DNA from: Rutidosis leptorrhynchoides
Taxonomy: Eukaryota > Streptophyta > Magnoliopsida > Asterales > Asteraceae
NCBI RefSeq assembly: GCF_046630445.1
Contig: NC_092333.1
Coordinates: forward strand, 338,395,001 to 338,459,000
Direction: 5' to 3'
Length of the DNA: 64,000 nucleotides
Part shown: positions 1 to 10,264 of the stretch, piece after piece
Numbering within the stretch: position 1 is the first letter of the stretch
How the letters are laid out: every line of letters begins with the position of its first letter
Position numbers and translations under genes: made by a program
Notes under the pieces: model-generated
Database searches by the model: none
Told to the model about the DNA's origin: nothing
What the model saw: the letters and a program-made list of their open reading frames with translations, nothing else

Positions 1-640
1 TTATTATTATCATAATTTAAAATTAAAATTAAGATTATTGTTATATCTTATTAAGTTAACATTATGATAGAGATATAGAATATAGATATTGATAATTGAT
101 ATTGATAAATAAGAAAAAGATAGAAAAAGGTGTGTTTTTACATTACGATTACAAAGCCTTTTATAGGCGAATTTAGAAATTGAATTTTCACTTATGACCC
201 CTGAACTATGCTCAATTAACAACTTTTTATTATTTAATATTATTCTTATTATGAATTATTTAAATATTATATTTTATTCTTGTGCATAGTTGACTCGTAA
301 TTTTTACACCGTTGCGTCGAGCGTTGAGAGTTGACTCTGGTCCCGGTTCCGGATTTTCGAACGTCCTTGCGTACAATTTTATATTTTGTACTTTGCGTTT
401 TGTAACTTGTACTCTTGTCATTTTTAGACGTTCCTCATCAATAATTTGAACCTTTTTGATTGTATCTTGTACTTTTGAGCTTTTTGGACCTTTGTGTCTT
501 CAATTTGTCGTTTTCGCCTTTTGTCTTCGCACTTATTTAAAATAAACGAATATTACTTGAAAATGGAACAATTGCAACTAAAATCTTGTCTTTCTTGGGG
601 GATTTTGCTATGAAATATATGTTCCTTTTTAGCCTTATCA
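1..640 (-). repeat. Element 1 3' LTR (truncated by window start)
   Basis: It matches 7971-8610 at 638 of 640 positions by direct reading and ends in ...CTTATCA, the mirror of a TG start on the minus strand. About 1.18 kb of this LTR should lie left of the window if it has the length of the right copy (1822 bp). The near identity indicates a recent insertion. Confidence 0.9.
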
Positions 641-2960
641 ATATCCCCACACTTGAGCGTTGCTTGACCTCAAGCAATACAGTCTTGAAATAGAAACATA
701 CAAATCACTTCTTTATTCTTCACACTTTGTACATCAGTGATTTTGATAGAGCGGTATAAACAATGATAGTAACGATAGAACCATGGTTAAAGGTGGGTGT
801 GTCATCCACAGTTGCCTCGGGTTTAGGTCAACGACACTTTCAATTAAATAGCCGATTTACTTTCGGTTTCCAAAGCAAAGTGCACATTTGAAAGGTGGTT
901 TACAGTCCCACATGACTATAAAAATTTAGATCCTTTAAGGAAATTGGATCTTTATGAAAACATTTGATCTTTTGAAAATTCAAGCTAGATTTTACCCTAG
1001 ACAAGTTTTCTGATTTGATCCATCATCGGTGTTGCAAAATATATTTGTGGATCAATATTTTGGCTAAAACTTTTAGGTTCGTGTAATCCACTGCTATCCC
1101 GGTATCGGAAAGTACACATCCAGTTTACTTGTTCCGTATATTATCTTTCGGTAAACTACCGTCCGGTTGTAAAGGAAAGCGATGAACAAGAAACTGTTAA
1201 GGCAATGTCCCGTGACATGCAGATGATTATGGTCTTTTAACGTGTCGGATGCTAGAACTATCCTTGGTAGGAGCGATAGTAAAGATCATCCTATGATTTT
1301 TCGGTCTGGCACAAGGTCCTGTCTCCGACCATGCTATGCAACCACCGTTCTTACGGTTGACACCCGATTTGGTTCAGGTGACCTAATGAATTCCAGGTGA
1401 ATTCCTAGGATTTTACGTTCAATGGTAATGAACGCATTGAAAATGGGTTTTCAGAAAACAAATCGGTTTGTATTTTTGATCAAAATATTTTCTCGTTCAA
1501 GCTCGAGTTTAGATATCATTGAATTCCATGAGTTTGAATTCTCAATCTTTAAGGTCAATCTCAAGGATTGAGTAATATCAGTCTTAAAAGCTGATTTTTA
1601 ATCTTTAAGGAGATTATCCTTTCTGGGGATCTGATTCATTAGTCTTATCAAGCTAATTTGCACGGTGCCTCCCCATTGTACGAGATAAATCCTTCTCATG
1701 GTTAGGATAAATCTGACCACTTGGCGACCCTGTTTGATGCTGAGGTCCGTGGATTTCCTGCTGATTTTAGAGATGACTTTTCTAGATTTTTCGTCAACCT
1801 ACAGCAGGTCTGGACGACAACTTCATGACCTAAATCAAGAAGCGCGTGTCTTTTTCGGAAGACTTTACTTCCTTTTAATGATGGAATTGATTCATCGTGT
1901 AGATCCATCTCTTCTTTTAAATATATTACAGTAAATTGGGTAAAACTGATTAGTATCGTCCAAAGCAAAAGTACCTGCAATATCTTTACTGAACATGTGA
2001 TAGATAGTTTTCAATTGAATAACTTGGTACATTCTCCCCACACTTAGTTTCTTTCTTTGCCTTTTTATTTTCTTCTATTTCATTTTAAATGAATTCAAGC
2101 GTTTTAGGGTGTTTCTCAATTTATGTCCTTTTCGAGGTAACGATAATTTCGGTATTATCACCTAGTTTTCATCGTTCATAAATATGTATAAACATGATTT
2201 TGAGTTCATTTAGTTGAAAATTTTTCAAATTTTTACAAAATTTGGCAAATAAACCAAGTGTAAACCCGAGAGAATTTATAACCCTTCCCCACACTTGAGA
2301 TCATGCAATGCCCTCATTTGCATGAAATCAGACTACAATTATAAATTCATGAGGGTGATTAGCGTAGAAAAGTGATTAAAAATACCCAGTTTGTAAGCAT
2401 ATTATTTTACATCACATTTGATATTTTGCGCCTTGTCATCAAAATTAGTAGCTTTTTGTTGAACTTAATGACAGTATTTGAAAGTGCGCTGTTTTACCCT
2501 GTTGTGTACATAACATAAAATACAAACATATATACATATTTTTGAAGTTTGGTATATAACCCCTACGTTCAAAAATTAATATAATATTTTTTTTTTATTT
2601 TTATTTTTTTCATACTTTAGATCAATAAAATTAAATGATAACAAAATTTGTCACCCCGCCCTCGGGTAAAGCAATTTCGGCTCACCGACCTAGTATTTAA
2701 CTCACGACGAATTTTAGAAATCATTTTTTAAACTTAATGAATTAAAGTAAATTTTGTTTTTAAAAACTTAAATTAAAATGCATATTAATTTCATAAAAAA
2801 AAACCTACAAAATAAAAATTCAGAATGGAGGGAGAAAACTAGTTCTTTAGTGTCTGCTAGCGGAAAAGACCAATCGGGTTTCATTCTCGGAACTACACGA
2901 GAACAGAACAACTAACTCTAGATAGCATTTTTTTTTTAGAACATTTGAATCTCCCCACAC
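641..2960 (-). other. Element 1 non-coding 3' internal region
   Basis: This 2.3 kb lies between the gag-protease stop and the 3' LTR, where an autonomous Athila element would carry pol. No RT, RNase H, integrase or envelope-like frame is readable; the ORFs at 1698-1980 on both strands overlap each other and match nothing known to me. The related element 2 keeps a homologous stretch (16969-19228), so the region is inherited by the family rather than a random deletion scar. It holds several copies of the purine motif AAGTGTGGGGA on the minus strand (complement of 644-654, about 2036, 2286 and 2951). Confidence 0.7.
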
Positions 2961-5681
2961 TTAGGTAGCCGTGGTGTCAAAATTGTGATTAACTTCATCG
3001 TTAATTTCTCTTGGTCCATAATCAACTTGCATATCCGTGACTTTTTCTTTAAGCCATTGGTCGGATTCCTGTGTAATATCCACAATTTCAACTAGTTTCT
3101 CCTTTTCTTTAGGTGATAGATTGGATACTAACCGGTTACATAACTTAAAGTTCCCCTTGGTTCTAGCATCGCGAATCCGTTTAATAAGTTTCTTCATTGA
3201 ACTATTAATAACGGGATCATTTAATTTCGTATCAACAACGGGGTTCTTTGTTATCATGTCATCATTAGGTGTTACTTCATTTTCCCCACACTTAGGCGTT
3301 TTATTATTATTAAGCACTACCGTTGGAGTTGGTAAAACAACATGGTTGTTACCAATCATTTTTGCTGGTTCAATGGTTTTGGTTGGTGGAGATTTAGACT
3401 TTCGAATCATAAAGGTGATCGATTTGTTACCACTACTAAGTGTCATTCTTCCATTTCCTACATCAAATAACGCCCCGGTGGACGCAAAGAATGGTCGACC
3501 TAAAATTAGAGGAATGTTTGGGTCCTCTTCTATGTCAATGACAATGAATTCGACTAGAAAAGTTAAATTACCTACTTGAATTGGTAGGTTGTCAGCAATT
3601 CCAACTGGGTGCTTAATGGTTTGATCAAAGAGTCGAACACTCATATCCGTTGGAGTTAACTCACCTACATCTAATCTCTTATATAAGGAAAGAGGCATAA
3701 CACTTATACTCGCACCTAAATCTGCTAGTGCATCATACATGACACAATCACTAAGTAGACAAGGAACAATAAATTCACCCGGATCACCTACCCTAGGTGG
3801 AGGTTTTGGTGGAACTGTCTTCACCGGGTTTACTTCTACGGTTTTTATTTCTTGCACTTTCTTATTCTTTTTCTTCTTCTTCTTTCCAATGGTATCACCA
3901 ACTTTATTACCTATTACTTGCTCATACTCAACTCCTTTTCTTGGAAACGGGATGGGTGGTCTGTATGGTGCCACCACTGGCTTTACATACTCGGGTGGTG
4001 GTGGTGGTGTAACTTCTTCATTGTTACTTACATCTAAAACTTTCCCATCTTCTGGTATTGGTTTTTCAGAATTTGTTGATATCATGTTAACATTTTCATT
4101 CCGAGGATTTACTTCATTATTACTCGGTAGCTTTCCTTGTTCCCTTTCACTCATCAATCTAACAAGAGTACCTACTTGTTTTTCTAGATTCAAAATGGAA
4201 GCTTGTTGAGTTCTAAATGACTGCTCAAACCTCTCATTCGTTTGGGTTTGAGTTTCAATAAATTGTGTTTGAGATTCAACTAGCTTAAATACCACTTCTT
4301 CCAGATTTGACTTCTTCTCGTCGGTTTGTTGTGGTGGTTTATACAAGCCAGGTCTTTGTTGATTGAAAGTGTTGTTTTGAGTTGGTTGGTTATTCGGACC
4401 TTGTTGGTTATACGAGTTATTGTCGGGTCCTTTTGGATTGTAAAGAATGTTTTGATTTCGATTGAAGTTTGGCCTTGGCGGTTGATAATTATTCTGATAA
4501 CTATTTTCCAGCCTTTGGTTCATGTAGACAACATTCTCACGTTGTTCCATCGTTTGTTCAATGTGACAGTCTTTCATTAAGTGTGGTCCACCGCATTGCT
4601 CACAACTGATTCGTATTGCGCGAATATCTTTATTCATCTTTTCCATTCGTCTTTCGAAAGCATCTATTTTTGCGGAAACGGAATCAAAGTCATGGCTAGA
4701 ATCAGCTCTAGCCACTTTAGATGAACGAAAAATATCTTTTTCTTGGTGCCACTCATGCGAGTGGGAGGCTGTGTTATCAATAATTTTGTAAGCTTCAGTT
4801 GCGGTTTTCTTCATAATGGATCCACCAGCGGTTATGTCGATGTCTTTTCGTGTGGCGATGTCTACGCCTTTATAGAAGATTTGTACTATTTGAAAAGTAT
4901 CTAATCCGTGTTGAGGACATCCTCTCAACATCCTTCCGAATCTTGTCCACGCCTCATATAATGTTTCATTTGGATTTTGCGCGAACGTAACAATTTCTCC
5001 CTGAAGTCTCACGACTTTGGATGCCGGAAAGAATTGTTTAAGAAAATTTTCAACTAAAACATCCCATGTGTCAATCACCCCTTCAGGTAACGATTCTAAC
5101 CAATCTTTGGCTTCTCCCTTTAAAGTCCAGGGAAACAACATGAGATAGATCTGCTCATCTTCCACTTCTCGGATTTTGAATAGTGTACAAATTCTTTTAA
5201 ACGTACGAAGGTGTTCGTTAGGATCTTCATTCGGTGCACCACTGAATTGGCATTGGTTAGTTACCATGTGTAGAATTTGTCCTTTGATTTCATAATCTGG
5301 CGCATTAACTTCTGGCTTAATAATGGCGTGACCTTGGCCCGTGCGTGTGGCTCTCATTCGATCTTCCATACTTAGAGGTTCCGTTACTTCCATAATTGAA
5401 TTTGTTGAATACGAATCACTAGAGGATTCTGATTTAATGGTTTGTGGCTCAGGAGGAATAATTAGTGGTTCAAGATCTTGGAATTGTCTTTGAATATGCT
5501 CCGGGTTCTTAATTGTGAAGTCGGGTTCAAAAGATGGATTATCGGAAATTTGAGTTGGAGTTCTTGGTCGACTAGATGACGATTCTAAAGAAAAATCAAC
5601 GGCGACAATATTTGCTAGATGTCTTGATCGAGTTACAGGTGGTGAACGAATGAAAGGTGGTGAACGTTTTGCTCGGTGCAT
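2961..5681 (-). CDS. Athila-type gag-protease polyprotein, intact, 906 aa
   Basis: Structural protein plus aspartic protease of element 1, which would form the cytoplasmic particle and cleave it. Residues about 145-300 hold the retrotransposon gag domain, with LFPWTLKGEAKDWLESLP and YEAWTRFGRMLRGCPQHGL. A zinc-knuckle-like motif CEQCGGPHLMKDC (CX2CX3HX4C, one residue shorter than the usual spacing) starts near residue 360. A proline-rich and lysine-rich linker follows. The protease lies near residues 640-750, with active site DLGASISVMP and later ILGRPFF; DLGA instead of DTGA is usual in Athila relatives. The last ~80 residues (LIKRIRDARTKGNFKLC onward) are conserved in element 2 but unknown to me. 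The frame opens at ATG 5681 and has no internal stop. Pol is absent, so RT and integrase would have to be supplied in trans. Confidence 0.92.
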   Translation of the reverse strand: MHRAKRSPPFIRSPPVTRSRHLANIVAVDFSLESSSSRPRTPTQISDNPSFEPDFTIKNPEHIQRQFQDLEPLIIPPEPQTIKSESSSDSYSTNSIMEVTEPLSMEDRMRATRTGQGHAIIKPEVNAPDYEIKGQILHMVTNQCQFSGAPNEDPNEHLRTFKRICTLFKIREVEDEQIYLMLFPWTLKGEAKDWLESLPEGVIDTWDVLVENFLKQFFPASKVVRLQGEIVTFAQNPNETLYEAWTRFGRMLRGCPQHGLDTFQIVQIFYKGVDIATRKDIDITAGGSIMKKTATEAYKIIDNTASHSHEWHQEKDIFRSSKVARADSSHDFDSVSAKIDAFERRMEKMNKDIRAIRISCEQCGGPHLMKDCHIEQTMEQRENVVYMNQRLENSYQNNYQPPRPNFNRNQNILYNPKGPDNNSYNQQGPNNQPTQNNTFNQQRPGLYKPPQQTDEKKSNLEEVVFKLVESQTQFIETQTQTNERFEQSFRTQQASILNLEKQVGTLVRLMSEREQGKLPSNNEVNPRNENVNMISTNSEKPIPEDGKVLDVSNNEEVTPPPPPEYVKPVVAPYRPPIPFPRKGVEYEQVIGNKVGDTIGKKKKKKNKKVQEIKTVEVNPVKTVPPKPPPRVGDPGEFIVPCLLSDCVMYDALADLGASISVMPLSLYKRLDVGELTPTDMSVRLFDQTIKHPVGIADNLPIQVGNLTFLVEFIVIDIEEDPNIPLILGRPFFASTGALFDVGNGRMTLSSGNKSITFMIRKSKSPPTKTIEPAKMIGNNHVVLPTPTVVLNNNKTPKCGENEVTPNDDMITKNPVVDTKLNDPVINSSMKKLIKRIRDARTKGNFKLCNRLVSNLSPKEKEKLVEIVDITQESDQWLKEKVTDMQVDYGPREINDEVNHNFDTTAT

Positions 5682-6475
5682 TCACAGAATATCCTATTAG
5701 TTATAAAAATAAGAAAAACTTATATAAGTTGTCTAATCAATAGACTTTTCTGATTTTACCCACGTTTCGAATAGCCAAAAGATGCAGCAGAGGGGCAGGA
5801 TTCGTTTGGTCTCAATATAATTGAGTACTGTTTGGCTCCAATAACCCGGTCCACGTACAAATCCAACTATTACTACGAACCAGAAAATTTTGATGTCTAT
5901 CAATTTAACCACTTAAAATAAATTTTCGTAATTTTAAGAAATTTAGAGAAGAAGTAGAAAAAAATCTAAGTCCTAAAAACTAGAATGGCGAGAAATAAGA
6001 AAGAAAAAGATTGCGCGTCGAAAAAGGTCGAAAAATAGGAGTCGAAAAATAAAAATAAGAAAGTAGTGCGAAATACGGCGTCGTAAAATTCTAAAGCACC
6101 TAAATCTTAGTCTAAGGAATAAGCACTTAAGGGATTTTACGGCAAAGCCTAAAAATTCTAGAAGTAAAAATAACTATGGCAAAACTAAACTTAATACTAA
6201 AAGTTGCGACTATAGTCTAAAAATCTAAAGGTAATAAAACTAAAAAAAATATTATTATTTATTATTTTTAAAAAAAAAAATTTTTAAAATTTTTTTTTTT
6301 TAAAAAAAACGAATTTTTTTTTTTACAAATTTTTTTTTTTTTTTTTTAAAAACGAATTTTTTTTCTTAAAAAAAACGTTTTTTTTACAGCTTTTTTTTTT
6401 TTTTAAAAACGATTTTTTTTTAAAAATTAATAATTTTTTATAATTATTATTTTTTTTCAAAACTTTTTTTTTTAA

Positions 6476-6505
6476 TTCATTTACTATTCATGAATAGTAA
6501 ATGAA
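6476..6505. repeat. 30-bp perfect palindrome in element 1 leader
   Basis: The left half is TTCATTTACTATTCA (6476-6490) and bases 6491-6505 are its exact reverse complement, with no spacer. The word TTACTATTCA recurs just downstream (about 6521-6530). It lies about 260 nt from the primer site, between primer site and gag, where retroviruses place self-complementary dimerisation sequences; that role is inferred. Confidence 0.9.
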
Positions 6506-6641
6506 AAGAAATTAATTAATTTACTATTCACATGAAAGCGACATGATAGAAATTATTAATTACAATTTACATAATATACCCCTGAAGTATTTAATAAATA
6601 CGACTTTTTAAAACTTTTACGATTCAAAATATATTTTCTAA

Positions 6642-6740
6642 AATATTATTATATTATTATATTCTATTTCAATATTATTATATTATTATATTCTATTTCA
6701 ATATTATTATATTATTATATTTTATTTCAATATTATTATA
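6642..6740. repeat. 29-bp tandem repeat, about 3.4 copies
   Basis: Copies at 6642-6670, 6671-6699 and 6700-6728, with a partial copy at 6729-6740. The unit starts AATATTATTATATTATTA and ends TATTTC. Copy 3 has one C-to-T change. It lies 25 bases from the primer site. Confidence 0.85.
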
Positions 6741-6764
6741 ATTAAAAATATAGCGTTTTAGCGC

Positions 6765-6782
6765 TCCCCGGCAGCGGCGCCA
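6765..6782 (-). promoter_or_regulatory. Element 1 primer-binding site (tRNA-Asp type)
   Basis: The plus strand reads TCCCCGGCAGCGGCGCCA, six bases inside the right LTR. This is the 3' end of plant tRNA-Asp(GTC) as I know it with one mismatch (GCAG for GCAA), so the minus strand is the complement expected of a primer site. Athila elements are known to use tRNA-Asp. Confidence 0.85.
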
Positions 6783-6788
6783 AAAACT

Positions 6789-8610
6789 TGATGATGTAGC
6801 GTGAGGGTACGAAATAGTATTATTTTTAATACAAAATACTACAAAATATGACACAAGTTTTATTAATTTACGGATGGGATATACCTAAACCTTGCTACAA
6901 CACTATAAGCAGTGTACCTAATCGTAGAGTAGTGTAGTTTTTAGTAAGTCCGGTTCGTTCCACAGGGAGCTGGTGATACTTACTATATTTTTAACTATAT
7001 TTATACAAAATATATATAATTATATAAGTAGTAATATTATTATAAAAGGGGGGTTTTACCGTTTAATGACCGGTTTGTCGATTCTATATTTTAAGCGTAA
7101 AGATAAATGACGATAATTAAAGTGCGTAAAATAATGACAATAAATAAAATGACAGTAAATAAAATTGCGAGTAATAAAATGACAGTAAATAAAGATACGA
7201 TGAGAAATATAATAAAAGAATTATGCTTATTTAAACTTCCGTAATCATGATGTTTGACGTGTTGATTTTAATTTATTACCATGGGTTAATTGTCCTTTGT
7301 CCTGGTTTATTTGATACGTCTATCTGGTTTTTGTCCATAATAGTCCATCGGTCATAAAAATAAAGTGCGAGTATACTCGTCAAATTACCCTTATACCCGA
7401 AGTCAAATATTCCAACTGATTAAGGATTTAAACTGTGACGCAGTTATCACTTCTGTCAATAATTACACCAGTTATCACTGTATGTAATCCACCCCTGTTT
7501 TAATTAGTTTATGAATATTAATTCATCCACTTGATCAGAATGAATAATCAATTACCCAACCCAATTGATTAATTAAATGATTATAACAGATTCCATATGA
7601 ACATCACTAAATAGGACAACCATAATCATTATTAATTATTAGGTTAATTAATTTGAAGATAGGTTCGACAGACTCCAATGAGTTGTCACTCAATTAGACA
7701 ATACCCCCCCATCTATTAATAGTCAATAGTTCAATTTCCACAAGTGTCGGTCTTTTGCCCAAACCTTAATTATGGTCCAAAGTTCAATAACCCCTTCTTA
7801 ATATTTTAGCCCAACATCACGATTACTTCGGCTCAAATAAGCATAATAATAACTTAGTTACGATACATTAATGTAAAAAGGTTGAACATAACTTACAATG
7901 ATTAAAAATAGCGTAGCGTTACACGGACAGAATTTCGACTTACACACTCAAACGATCTCTATCATAAATCTTATTATTATCATAATTTAAAATTAAAATT
8001 AAGATTATTGTTATATCTTATTAAGTTAACATTATGATAGAGATATAGAATATAGATATTGATAATTGATATTGATAAATAAGAAAAAGATAGAAAAAGG
8101 TGTGTTTTTACATTACGATTACAAAGCCTTTTATAGGCGAATTTAGAAATTGAATTTTCACTTATGACCCCTGAACTATGCTCAATTAACAACTTTTTAT
8201 TATTTAATATTATTCTTATTATGAATTATTTAAATATTATATTTTATTCTTGTGCATAGTTGACTCGTAATTTTTACACCGTTGCGTCGAGCGTTGAGAG
8301 TTGACTCTGGTCCCGGTTCCGGATTTTCGAACGTCCTTGCGTACAATTTTATATTTTGTACTTTGCGTTTTGTAACTTGTACTCTTGTCATTTTTAGACG
8401 TTCCTCATCAATAATTTGAACCTTTTTGATTGTATCTTGTACTTTTGAGCTTTTTGGACCTTTGTGTCTTCAATTCGTCGTTTTCGCCTTTTGTCTTCGC
8501 ACTTATTTAAAATAAACGAATATTACTTGAAAATGGAATAATTGCAACTAAAATCTTGTCTTTCTTGGGGGATTTTGCTATGAAATATATGTTCCTTTTT
8601 AGCCTTATCA
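6789..8610 (-). repeat. Element 1 5' LTR, 1822 bp
   Basis: Bounded on the plus strand by TGATGATG (6789) and ...CTTATCA (8610), giving TGAT...ATCA inverted ends. The left limit is set by the primer site and by alignment with the equivalent edge of element 2 (TGATGTG). Bases 7971-8610 pair with 1-640. The minus-strand TATA box is at 8127-8135, so U3 is the right ~480 bp and the R/U5 part is long. Confidence 0.85.
8127..8135 (-). promoter_or_regulatory. TATA box of element 1 5' LTR
   Basis: The minus strand reads TATAAAAGG, an ideal plant TATA element, about 475 bp from the outer end of the LTR. Transcription would start roughly 30 bases further left. The copy in the 3' LTR (157-165) is identical. 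Confidence 0.65.
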
Positions 8611-9119
8611 CAAACCTAAGTTATACTTACTTGTTAAAAGGAAGACAAGTAGGTGAAATATAGCTAGGAAAACCCAACTAAATATAAATAATCAAATCAT
8701 TGCTTCCTCTCCTGGTAGCTGATCCTGACGTCTTGCAACCTAACGACACCGTATAAATAAAACCGTCTATTTTGGCCATATCAGTTCCTCATCCCAATCT
8801 TCTTCATCTTCCTCGCCAACATTTGGATGTTCATTACCATATAAGTTATTTATTTCGTTATTTGAGAATGAAGACCTTGAGTCGTTCATGAAGAAGCTTT
8901 CACACAGTTGGGTTCATTAAACTTGAGGCTTCCATTAGTATGATTTTACCTAATACAAAATGAAATATCGTAATTAAGAGTCAACAAGGTAATAAATATA
9001 CGAATAAGATTAATCGGTAAAACAATTTGTATGACAATACTTCCAGGCCAATTTTTGATAACTTCTATTTATGTTTATAATAATAATAATCAATCACTTT
9101 TTTCAAACATGACTTATAA
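8611..9119. other. Flank between element 1 and the Tat element
   Basis: About 510 bp that fits neither neighbour. It holds a small minus-strand acidic frame (8767-8889) and a short AAT run near 9080. If the Tat LTR starts at 9120, this is sequence older than both insertions. Confidence 0.4.
8767..8889 (-). CDS. Small acidic open frame, 40 aa, unknown; possible terminal exon or gene remnant
   Basis: The frame runs from ATG (complement of 8887-8889) to TAG (complement of 8767-8769). The C-terminal half is strongly acidic, with GEEDEEDWDEELIW. Upstream on the minus strand there is an AG/GT junction near 8956 and a second short frame beginning MEASSLMNPTV, so it could be the tail of a spliced gene or transposase. 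I do not recognise the family, and a frame this short can occur by chance. Confidence 0.2.
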   Translation of the reverse strand: MNDSRSSFSNNEINNLYGNEHPNVGEEDEEDWDEELIWPK

Positions 9120-9683
9120 TGATACGTGTACCTACGCGCAAGGCACTCGTGCGTATCACGTGCAGAATGCACGTCTTGAATGACTAAGCCATCTGATTAG
9201 GAGGCGCGCGTATAATCTTTGCTTAGCGCGTACGAAATAGATTTGATGTAATCTTATCCTTAATTAAGTATAATCATTTTTCAACTATAACTTTGTTATT
9301 TATGGTTGTTATTCGGGAAGGATCTAGAACAAATTAAGGGTAGTCTAGGGTTAGGGTTTTATTATAAATACAACCCTAACCTTATTCATTCGACATCAAC
9401 GTTTTTCTGTATTACTCGACTAACCGATTGCACCCAAAAAACGATCTTACGATAACAAGTATGTTCTTCGAGCATAAACCCTATGCAACCACCTTTAGTG
9501 GCCATTGTTGCGGAAATAGCCATCAATGATGGACATAGCTTTGATCACCCTTTTGTAGATCGTCATCTCTATAAGGGTTATTCATGGTAAACCGGACCGG
9601 AGATCAAAGCTATAAACGTCCTTAAACCCTCCATCGTGCACTCAATATTAACCTAGCTCTTGGAGCAAATTTATGTTCGATCA
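9120..9683 (+). repeat. Probable 5' LTR of the Tat element
   Basis: A candidate 564-bp LTR begins TGATACGTGT and ends GTTCGATCA, giving TGAT/ATCA inverted ends. It has a TATA box (TATAAATA, 9363-9370) and is followed three bases later by a primer-site-like sequence. It cannot be confirmed because the matching 3' LTR is not in the window; the left edge is the less certain one. Confidence 0.45.
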
Positions 9684-9685
9684 AA

Positions 9686-9704
9686 TGGTGCCATCCGTGG
9701 CACC
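9686..9704 (+). promoter_or_regulatory. Primer-site-like sequence overlapping a hairpin
   Basis: TGGTGCCATCCGTGG begins with TGG, complementary to a tRNA CCA end, at the expected distance from the proposed LTR end. I cannot name the tRNA. The same bases form a perfect hairpin: GGTGCCA (9687-9693), loop TCCG, TGGCACC (9698-9704). Confidence 0.45.
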
Positions 9705-9714
9705 TTAACTAGAA

Positions 9715-10016
9715 TTGCGTAGCAATTGGAAAATCTGGTAACATTCAATCGTCTCATTCTCAGGGTTCTGGCCTTACGAGATCGAAACAAGCAAACCAGG
9801 ACAAGACTCCTATCGCAAGCAAGACCCCAAGCACTGGAGCAGTAAAGCTCCCTGAAAAATCAACAACATCATCAGCTACTGTTACTCAGGTGTCTCAGCC
9901 ATTTACGTCGCAAAAAGCTGATGAGTATTGGGCACCGGGTAATGAATATGATGATGACGACGATTATGATTATGAGGAAGAAACCTCTATTACTACAGTG
10001 GGATCCTTTCCCATAT
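9715..10016 (+). pseudogene. Tat gag, N-terminal fragment
   Basis: One frame reads from about 9715 to 10016, through a low-complexity Ser/Gln/Lys stretch into KADEYWAPGNEYDDDDDYDY and ending at FPI, where the solo LTR is inserted. The same frame resumes at 13404 (YSTPKLTVHT). No convincing start ATG is visible upstream; an in-frame stop lies just before 9715. Confidence 0.6.
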
Positions 10017-10264
10017 TGTCATACCCCCAAATATGGCCTGGGGTAAATATGACTTTTCCAACCTCATCACACAGTTATATAAATGAGAACGACTCTAAAT
10101 GAGACGTTTAATAAAATCAGTAATCTAATTGCAGCGGATACGAAATGTTTTATATGGTAAACTAAAAAGTAATTAATGTTTAACAAATGATAAAATGTAA
10201 ATAATGTGGACTCCAATACAACAGCAAGCAAACAACATAGGGCAACACATAAGCTAATCTTCAC

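Larger units (their letters stand above)
5682..6764 (-). other. Element 1 untranslated leader between primer site and gag
   Basis: About 1.08 kb of AT-rich leader. Bases 6240-6480 are long A and T homopolymer runs broken by short GAA/CGA words. A 30-bp perfect palindrome (6476-6505) and a 29-bp tandem repeat (6642-6740) lie between these runs and the primer site. No coding frame is seen. Length and composition fit a packaging or dimerisation leader, but that is inference. Confidence 0.65.
1..8610 (-). mobile_element. Element 1: non-autonomous Athila-type LTR retrotransposon, left end outside window
   Basis: The first 640 bases repeat at 7971-8610 with two differences (positions 506 and 569), which defines LTRs. 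The only protein is a minus-strand gag-protease (2961-5681), so the element reads right to left. The primer site (6765-6782) lies just inside the right LTR and a purine tract lies just inside the left LTR (complement of 641-656). No RT, RNase H or integrase is readable on either strand. This is the TR-GAG-like pattern: gag and protease retained, pol lost. The Athila assignment rests on the gag and protease motifs and the tRNA-Asp-type primer site. The left target duplication is outside the window; the right one would be 8611-8615. Confidence 0.88.

Noticed and set aside
3037..4580. Several plus-strand open frames of 60-180 codons opposite the element 1 gag-protease
   Set aside because: They are antisense shadows: the minus-strand frame has clear gag and protease motifs over the whole range, while the plus-strand translations show no domain.
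6642..6740. 29-bp repeats as a CRISPR-like array
   Set aside because: Units are directly adjacent without spacers, AT-rich, and lie inside a plant retrotransposon leader.
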